Origin: Mnemiopsis leidyi
Taxonomy: Eukaryota; Ctenophora; Tentaculata; Lobata; Bolinopsidae
Length of the DNA: 21,975 nt
Reading direction: 5' to 3'
NCBI GenBank assembly: GCA_000226015.1
Contig: JH153396.1
Coordinates: 92,067 to 114,041, forward strand
How positions within the stretch are numbered: the stretch's first letter is position 1; every line of letters begins with the position of its first letter. The notes under the pieces are model-generated. The model saw nothing but the letters and a program-made list of their open reading frames with translations. It had not been told where the DNA came from and made no database searches. Positions 1-9,300 of this stretch are shown here, in pieces. A program made the translations under genes and the position numbers.

Positions 1-387
1 AAATATGAATTTACGTGATCTGACAGATTTGACAGAACTTAGACATATAGCCTCGAACAGAAACCATTGGAGAAATTTGTTTAGTTTTTGAACAGCCAGT
101 TTTTCGGGTTATTTTCGTTTGTTTAACTAAGTTTCTCAGTTTTCTGAACGTAGACTTATCAGATCCCTAGGATGTTTCTTTACTACTTCGGATTTGTATA
201 AAGTTTGATAATAAAAAAAATAATATGTGATCATTGATGAATCATCAATGATCAATGAAAAAATATTTAAATGCATAGCCACTATAATAGTTGTAGCCAA
301 TGTGATTTTATAATTATTGTCATCATGATTGGAATGTCATAGGCTGTGAACTAACATTTTGAATTAATCCCCTCAAACAGTAGGAAT
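1..387. promoter_or_regulatory. Upstream region of the ZNF598-like gene, with a perfect hairpin and a splice acceptor
   Basis: No coding sequence is visible. It holds a perfect inverted repeat with 12-bp arms and a 3-base centre (228-239 and 243-254), and an AT-rich stretch around 210-225. A CTAAC branch-site-like motif at 351-355 is followed by CAG at 378-380, only 7 bases before the start codon. This suggests that the 5' UTR is spliced, in cis to an exon upstream or in trans to a spliced leader. No convincing donor was found in this stretch, so the promoter may lie further left. Confidence 0.4.
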
Positions 388-3300
388 ATGGATAGTTCAA
401 CTGACTGGGCATGCCTAATTTGCTGTGAATTGTCTGGGTTTAAGGTCCTTGGAAAATGTAACCATCCAATATGCCTGACATGTGTTGTTAAACAGAGAGA
501 TCTTTGTGAACAGAAGTACTGTCCGGTTTGCAGAGAGGATCTGGAAAAGGTATAATTTTACTCAAGTGCTTCTTTTTATGCATATGTACATAATGGTGTT
601 TAAGTGTTCATTTATGTACATGGAAAGATTACTCTAATACTTTTATTTTGTGATCTTAAATCTTCTCAGGCTCAGATGTTTATCAGTTAATGAGTTATTG
701 ACCAATCTCAAACCACTTTCAGGTTATTGGAGTCTTTCAATCCACTCATGGTAATTATGGCGAGCTGGAAAAATTATGCAAGATTTCAGGACCAAAACCT
801 GGGTACAAGTTTGAAGATCGCAAAGTTCTGAACGCATTCAGGTAAGCAACATTCAGTATGCATACTCAATCTCATTTTCGTAATTTGACGCAACATTATC
901 AACATCTATTGTGTTTTTGGAACCGCAATCTATTTCTACTCAACATTGACTCCTTCAGAGAGTTGTTTGCTATGCGGTGTAGAGTTTGTAAACGTGACTG
1001 CAAGACTATTCAATCTCTGGAGGACCACTTAAAGCGAGACCACAACAAGTATTTTTGCCAGGTAAGACTTTTTAAATTATTCAGTTGGTAGAATCGGTTA
1101 ATTTCCCTCTATTTCTCCGTTTTCTAAATCATCTTGTGCCCAAATCACACAAATATTTTATTATTTTTCTTTATGAATATCCATGGGATGCTTTAAGTAT
1201 TAGATTAAGTAAGTTAATTATTAAGTATTAGATTAAGTATTAGATTAAGTAAGTTAATTATTATTTGAAGAATAAGTTAAGTTATTATTTGAAGAATAGA
1301 AGAGATAATTTAAAGCATATGTGTACACTGTATGCCTTGATTACACTGTGTACACTGAATGCCTTGATTAATAAGTAAAGTTATTATTTGAAGAATAAGT
1401 TAATCATTATTTGAAGAATAAGTTAATTATTATTTGAAGAATAGAAGAGATAATTTAAATTTAACCACTCAATTTTCCAGGCATGTACAGGGGATTTTAA
1501 TTTCAAACATAATGTTACAATGAACAATCAGAAAGGTATTCTTGGGGAAGGGTCTCAAATTTTACAAATCATTGTGACCCCTCTCCAAAAATACCATTCT
1601 CTAGTCTCTACCAACCCTACTAAAATAATCGTTTATCATTTAATGGGCCTTGTTGTCTTATATTTTAGGGAGGAGGGGGATTAAGGCTCTGACAATGACC
1701 ATGACACCCTGAAATTTACTCCATTATATGGTCAGTGGTCAAAAAAGTTGACCATGACCATAAAAATTTTTATGACCATGGCCACGAATGCCCTGAAACT
1801 TCCTCTATGGCCAATGGTCAGAAAATTTGACCATGACCACTTTTACCAGAAATGTTATCACGGTAATGTTGAAATCTTAAAATGGTCAAAAAAATCAGGG
1901 TCATCTTAGCCTTCTCCCCCTCCTCCTAATTTACACTTCATAAATAATTCAGATATGTAAAGACAACCTAAAAGTGTTTACAAAGGAACTCAATGTTTAC
2001 ACGAAAGATACACTTCGTACACACAGAGTTAGGGGTGAAGATTCAGATAGTTCGATGAAAGGTAAGTGTTGTTTCTTGCATAGGTATATCCGCTAGATCT
2101 TTGTTCTTTTCTTATCTTTAAGTTAAATTTTATGCTTCTAACACTAGCAGAGGGCAAATCGAAGAAGCCTCTTTAGAATTTGAGAGATGGAAATCTAGCG
2201 TCCGCCTAAGACCTAACTAAGCGGGCGCAATTCTTGTTAAGTTTATAAGTAATCTCCTCTTTGTCTTATTAGTATAGTCGAATATTATACTGGCAGCTGC
2301 GTCTGTGCTAAATAGCAATGAATTCAAACAGTTTTACTAAAATTTAGAGATACGTGTCTCTATTTTGCCAGTGTTGTTGTCATGAAGTAATCATCGCATA
2401 TCAATGTAAGAGCTGATAATGAATTGCAACTGGTTAAACTTTTTGACTATAGCTCGATGTTCACCTTTTACTGTTGACAGTTGACACCATTTTGTTTTCG
2501 TTTAAAACTTAATCTTCTTATATATAATATGTGAAGAATTTTGCTTGAACTATCTTAGATTTTATCGAATTTAACGGTTTAATCTGTTACCTTTCTTTGA
2601 AACAGAAAATGACCTCTTTCAATTAACCGGCTGTGGCTAATTCAAACTTAGTTATATACATAACTATGTAATATAGGCTGAACGGATTATTAGTTGTTTG
2701 TCTTGTTAACTTGATTATACGTCGTCGTCAGCGATACTTTCTTAGGCTATTAGAGTTATGTCAACAAATAAACATGATATGAGTTTGATCAGTACATAGA
2801 GGAGTGAGAGCGATAATAAGGATAATCACTTAATCAGTTTACATACAAGTCCAGACGATTGGTACACTCACAGCCATTTCATGATCTAAATTGCAAAATC
2901 ACAATGTAGCTACTTCATTATTGTTAAAACATAAGTTCTACACATCGTTGATTGATGCAACAATCACGTATACAAGTCAAGTGTTGTACTTGTTGTACAC
3001 CTCACAAATGAACGTGGCAAATTCTTCCTGTGATTTGTATCGAAAGTTTGCTCTGGCGAACCTAGTTGTATACTACCCGCCCCTGTAACTGATCCACTCT
3101 GTTATCACCACAGATTGATTATTGGTCATAGGCTGATTTAATTGTGTTATAATCATTATTATTGATTCACAGTATCTTAACGCCCGGTGTCTTCAGGTCA
3201 CCCTCTCTGCGAGTTTTGTCAAGAACGGTACTTGGACAACGAAGTTTTGCACCTGCACCTACGAAAGAAACACTTCTGGTGTCACCTCTGTGACGGTCAG

Positions 3301-6300
3301 GCGTTCTACTGCGCGTACCCAGACCTCCGTCTTCACTTTCAACAAAAGCACTATCTTTGTGAACGGGTTTGTTACTCTGGGAAGCGAAGGGTGGGAGATA
3401 ATGTATCTAGTTGGCATGTGATAGTCGACACATACCGGATATAATAATAAATATAAGACGTGGAGTCTGTTTTGAATGGTCAATTTATTTTACGTGTTAT
3501 ACCATATACAGCCACTAGTAACAATCACCGTTAAAAAATGAAATGTCATTTTGCCTTCATCTGGGTGAAGTCTATTGAGTGTGATAGATCAGAGTATAGT
3601 TGATGTTTCTACCAATATACAGAGCCTTAGAGAGCAGGTAGAAAATTCTGCATTATTAAGAAAAATGAGGGTATAATTTTCATTGCTCTTTACTCGACCG
3701 CTTTCATGCATCCCAAAATATCTAAATTTCATGATTTAGCAGTGATACCTGGTGTCGAATTTAAAAGAAGTAGAAAAACGAATTTCATAGAAGTAGTAAA
3801 TTGTGCAATATACTTGAATGTGAGATGACGACAAAATAATCGTGTCCTATAATCCCGATCTTTATCAGGGTGAGCACTGAGCAGTTCTAGTTTTAAATTT
3901 TGTTAAGAAATTGGTAAACACCCGCTGTAATGGTTCCTCTTAGTCTCAAACAGTTGTCAGTACTTACATCCCTCAAATTTCAAAATACCTTAGAGATTAG
4001 AGAATTTGGATACGGATGAAATAGAGATGTTGATGACGCCTCACGACCAAAGATTAATAATAGATATGTCATATGTGTGCGTTATCTTTGTGCATTAAAA
4101 CAAAAGTTTGAAAAGTTCAGCTTGTGCAGCCAGCTTTGAGCAGTGTAAAGTAAAGTGTAGTAATTTTAGTGTTTAGTAATTTAGTAAGAGTGTTTGCAAC
4201 TTATTAACAAAATTGTATTGATCATATATTTTTCTTAAGCAATGAAAAAAGGAGGCATTGGGATGCTTTAACCCCTGTAAGTTGGTTTAGATTGAAGTCC
4301 CTCAAGAAATAAGATTACGTCACTCAGGTGGTTAAATCATCGCCGTTTTCACAAATTTCCACCGACTTTTGTACACAATTTTGTATGGCGCTAAGTCGTT
4401 TATAACCACAATATGCGCGCGGAATGTCATGATTGTCAAGCACGTACGTTTACGTGACTATTTTGACGGATTATATGTATCACAAGGTACATGTCAGCAA
4501 CAGTAGTTAAGTGTAGAGTGTACTGTGTAGACTCTAGCAGGAACTATGCTCACAGCTTAGTGCTGTGTATTTGTTTGGGCAGGTCACGGTGGCCATGCTA
4601 CTTCAACATTCAACGTCACGTACAATCCATGTACGTGACATTGCAATTTTCGCTCAGTATATTTATCTTGTACACGTGTTAAAACGTGTCAGTATCTAGG
4701 TTTGTTAACTTTGCAAGGGTGAATTCAGGATTGTTGGCAGTGAAATATATGGATTCAGAGGAGCTTCAACTATATGATTCAATCTTCAACATGAAATATT
4801 GAGATACCTAGTTAAATGTTTACGATGAAATCAGGAGGCCAGAAAATTCCTCTGACAAGTGTAGCATATTGATAACTGCAGTACCGCAGAATATAATCTT
4901 ATCAATTCTGCTGGTAGTCAATTAGTTCCTGCTGCTTACATATTCACATAATACATTTCCTGTACCTTATGCTTATGTATGTTATATTGTCATAATACAG
5001 TATGACGACATAAATATTCGTCACTTTGCGCGCGCACCTAATATTTAAGTGTAACTTTGCGACGGATGGCTGCTTTTTCAGCAGCCAGTATGATCACGTA
5101 CGTTCGCAAATTAATTATCCATCACAACCGATCATTTTCCTAACTGGCCACTTTCGTTTCGCCTGCCATTCGGAACAAACTTCTGTGATATGGGTCGGAA
5201 AAGGAAGGAACTGCCTTATGGCCACTATGACACCCTTATTCGACTGTATCTCGCAAGATACAGTATCAGTGAGATCGGACTAGCGCTAGATATCTTAAGG
5301 ACAACTGTGTCAACAATAGTTAATAATTATTTGACCCAAAATAAGCTTATTAAGGTGAAAAGATCAGGCCGAAAGTGCAAGTTGTCTGAGCGACACATTA
5401 TACGTTTAAGGGTGTTAATTAGAACCAACAGATGGGACACTCTCCATAAGGTATTGCAAATGATATTCGATCAAGAGGAGGCCTGCTGCCTCATGAACGA
5501 GTACAGGACCTCAACCAACCTGCCTACCCTACAATGGCCGACCAAAAGTCCAGACTTCAACATCCTCGAGAGTCTTTGGTCGATACTTGACGAATATTTA
5601 TGTCGTGATACTGTATATCTAACACTAATATTAACATATTTCTCAGGGGGAATGTGCACAGGAGCAGCTTACGAACGTGTTCAGATCTGCTATAGACTTA
5701 CAAGCCCACGTGACCAGTAGGCATGTGAACGAGCTTGGGAAGGTTCAGCAGAAACAGATGCGACAAATACAGCCTAACTTTACCACTAGCAGGTTTTTAA
5801 TTTTATTTGTTTAGAGCTCATTCAATTAAAGGTTTCAATTATGATAATCAAGAAAAAAATTTTGAGATATTTCCTCCAGAATAGACAAAAATTTTTCACA
5901 TGTCCAAACTTTTATTATAATCACAGACAAATCATCAAGTCCACACAGTATCATATACAGCTGGGAGCACACACGAGTCCAAGACCGTCTTATCGTCTCT
6001 AAACTCAATATGTTTGATCCCAGCTACAGTACATCTTCTAACATCTCCTCTCTTATCCATCGTCTTCAGTCCAAACAAGTCCTCCGTGTAGAATCTTGTC
6101 TCTTCCATGTCTATAACTTCGTTCTCTCTATTCCCTTCTTCGTTGTAATACCCAAACTGGGCAGTTTGCCAAGGTCTCAACACGTCCTCGCCCGGTCCTC
6201 CAACCAACACCAACTTTCTCAGTTTCAGGAAGTTCGACTTCTGTCTTGCTTTGTTCCAGTCGTCACCTTTTTCGTTGTTAAGTAGAGGGAAAAAGTTTGT

Positions 6301-9300
6301 TTTTTCCAGATACATATCATAATGATAAGGATCTAGATAGTAATTAAGAGGGGCTATCTGTTGCCCTAAGTAGGAGTAGACGAATTGGTAGAATGATGGG
6401 CTTTGGGAGATAGAGTCGATAAAAGGTACAAGCTGAGCGAGGAGCGGGGGAGCACCTGCCATGCCGTGTTGGGGTGAAGCTATAGAAATGAAAGTGTCGA
6501 CGTTGTGGCCGTCCCACATCTCTATCATACCCCTCCAAACAATACCTCCCTGAGAGTACCCCACCGCTATAACCTTGTCGTATTGAGCCGCTATCTCCTT
6601 CACCTTCACCAGGGCTTCGGGGACCTGTCTCTCCAGGGGTATCAGACTCGTCAGCCAGTTGTGTGTGTCAACCAGGTGAACTGGTATTCCCGTCTCTTTC
6701 TCCACGTAACTCTTGAAGTTTAGGTGGTCCGGGATGTCGTGAAACTCTCCGAGCCCGTGGAGGTGGATTATTCCAACTCCAGAGGTATAAGCAGTGGCTA
6801 GGAGTCCAGACAGGGCGATAAGGAATTCCCCAAACATTGTTCCTGTCGATTGAGAAGCAATAATTCTAGTTGAGGTGGAATCTCCTTTTATCGGTATAGG
6901 CAGGTGCGAGTCTGGATGTTATTGTTGTTCGCAACAATATCTGAGCGGCCAAGTTTCTATCTGATTCTACAATTGTTTAGCAGCTGCTCTCAGATAGCTT
7001 ATCACGACCCAGAGTAGAGAAAGAAAATAAAAATAAAGCTAATGATAGTACTCACCATTGATCGTACTTACCATTGATCAAGAACCGGTTGTTATCCTTA
7101 ACAATTGGCCATTCTTGATCTTTTGGCGCTAATCTTATTCTTTTGTTGTCATCGTTGATCACACCTGGTTGATGTGTTGTCCAATCATTCAACGTGAGAT
7201 TGATGATAAGAACCAGCTCCTTGTTATAGCTTTATAGCTAGTCCTATCCATCTTACCACGCCAGTGTAGAAAGTGCCAGTGTATAGAGATCTCTTGTAAC
7301 GAATGGCCACTAATATTTGAATCATGTTAGACATGGTTGTGTGATAGGGATGCGTGGTAACGTATGTCCTATTTGCATTAGTATCTCAGAAATAAACTAG
7401 TAATTACAATAGCTTTTGCAGCGCATGCTCTTTATATTCCTACAATCAGACTTTCTTCCAGATCAAACAACAGGAACAGAGGTGCTTACAGTAGAGGACC
7501 CCACAACGAACGACCTTCAAGCAGCAGGGGGTAAGTTACAAACTTTACCATTGATTTTCAAGCCAGTATATAATATGGACATCACGTCTACCACGTTAAA
7601 GCCATTTGTGACTTTGTTTCGTTGAATCTAAAGCAACCTCAAGCTTACATGTCACATTTTCACTTACCATCCTTTGATGTCGATTCTAGTACTGCCGATC
7701 AAAATATTCAGAATAAGTATTTCTTAAATGGCATAACGGCAACGCGTGTCGCGCTTGCAAGCCCTACTGATGAAATCGCGCACTTTTACATTATGTAGTA
7801 AGATATTCTGTGTCTTTTGTGCCCCTCCTTACATATTCAGTCATTAGTACAAATCATTTTCGTTAACCAAAATATCTCCCACAGGAACGATTTCGACATA
7901 ACCGATCTGGGAAATTGGGACGTCACCGTCACGGCCAGGGGAGAGAACACAAACCGTCCTCTGAAAGCCAAGCCAAGTCTGGGAAACAGACCCAGAATGA
8001 GGCAACCTCCTCCTGATAGACAACCTCCTCCAGACAGACAGCCTCCCCGTACTGCTACCTTTAATAGGCCTGACTCTGTAACAGACTCTTCTTCACGCGA
8101 TACTGATCAATCTGTTGAGGAAGCTCAAAGACAGCCAAAGTTGGCTCTTACTTCAAACTCCAGTAACAAAGAAGAGCGATCTAAGTCGCCCAAAGTTTCT
8201 TATCGTCGGGACGAAAGTGGAAAACAAAAAAGACCGTCTGAAAGATCAAAGGAGCTAGATAGGGAGGAGAAAAGTTCTTCGACACTACCTGACAACGCCT
8301 CTTCTGTTTCGTCTTCTAGGTATTGTATTATGTAATATCGTCAAATATTACTATACGTCTGTGTTCCATTTCTTTTAACATCATGTCAAAACATCTTGCT
8401 AAAAGTAGAACGTTCATCATGCCAAAAGTAGAACGCTCTAAAAATTGTACATTTCAGTGAGGTTGGTAGACCCCCTCCAGTTCAAGAGCCGGACGTGGGC
8501 CACCCTCCGGGGGATGTTTACACCCCTCTAGGAGATGACGAGGATTTCAGGAAGAAGCGGGGAGGAAAAAAGAAGAAGGGAGCTGGAGACCCTAATTTCC
8601 CTGCTCTTGGTCGGGATGTCAGACCCAAGAAGTCTGCTGAGAATACTGTTTGGGATAAAGGTGGTCCCAGTTTGGACCAACTTACCGGATCCCAACCCAG
8701 GCAGGGCAAGAAACAGAAAAAGACACAACATTCTGAAAACTTTGATGATGAATCAGACTTTTTGTGGATGGATAGTGATCCGAAAATTAAACAAAAACAA
8801 AAAAAGGAAAAACAGAAGAGTAAGAAAGAACAATCTGAAACAAAAGCTCATCCACCTAAAGCTAAACCTGATACAGCTAAACAAACAGCAAAATCGAAAT
8901 CAGCGGAAACAAAACAACTAAAAGCAGGTTTGATAGACGAGTTGTCAGAGATTGCCGAACAGTTATCATCAGCAAGTATAGAGATGACTAAAACTCCAGT
9001 TCATACTCCGTCGCCAGTACCAGCACCTCCTGTGAAGGAGTTTAGTGGTACGTCTGAAACTGAAGATTTTCCAGTTCTTCCCTCCACAGCTTCCAAAACA
9101 AACAAAGCTCACTGGGTGGACAAATCAAGACCCTCGCAGCCAGATCAGCTAGACAGTGAAACGAACTACCCACCTTTACCAGCGCCTACCCACACCACCA
9201 AACCTGCGCTGACTGGATCAAAACGTTCCGCAGGACGAGGCAGCAGATCCTGGGCTAAAAACAGCCCTGATATAAGAGACGTACAAAACTATCCTCCACT

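Noticed and set aside
2891-3088. 65-codon open frame in intron 4
   Set aside because: No motif, not bounded by splice sites of matching phase, and typical of chance.
5190-5720. A 176-codon open frame read as one gene
   Set aside because: Its first part is the deleted Tc1-like transposase, and its tail runs through the terminal repeat and into exon 6 of ZNF598 out of frame.
8399-8440. Short direct repeat AAAAGTAGAACG in intron 8
   Set aside because: Two copies of about 16 bp only; no wider structure.
8535-8921. Plus-strand 128-codon open frame inside ZNF598 exon 9
   Set aside because: Off-frame Lys/Asn-rich shadow of the Lys-rich part of the true protein.
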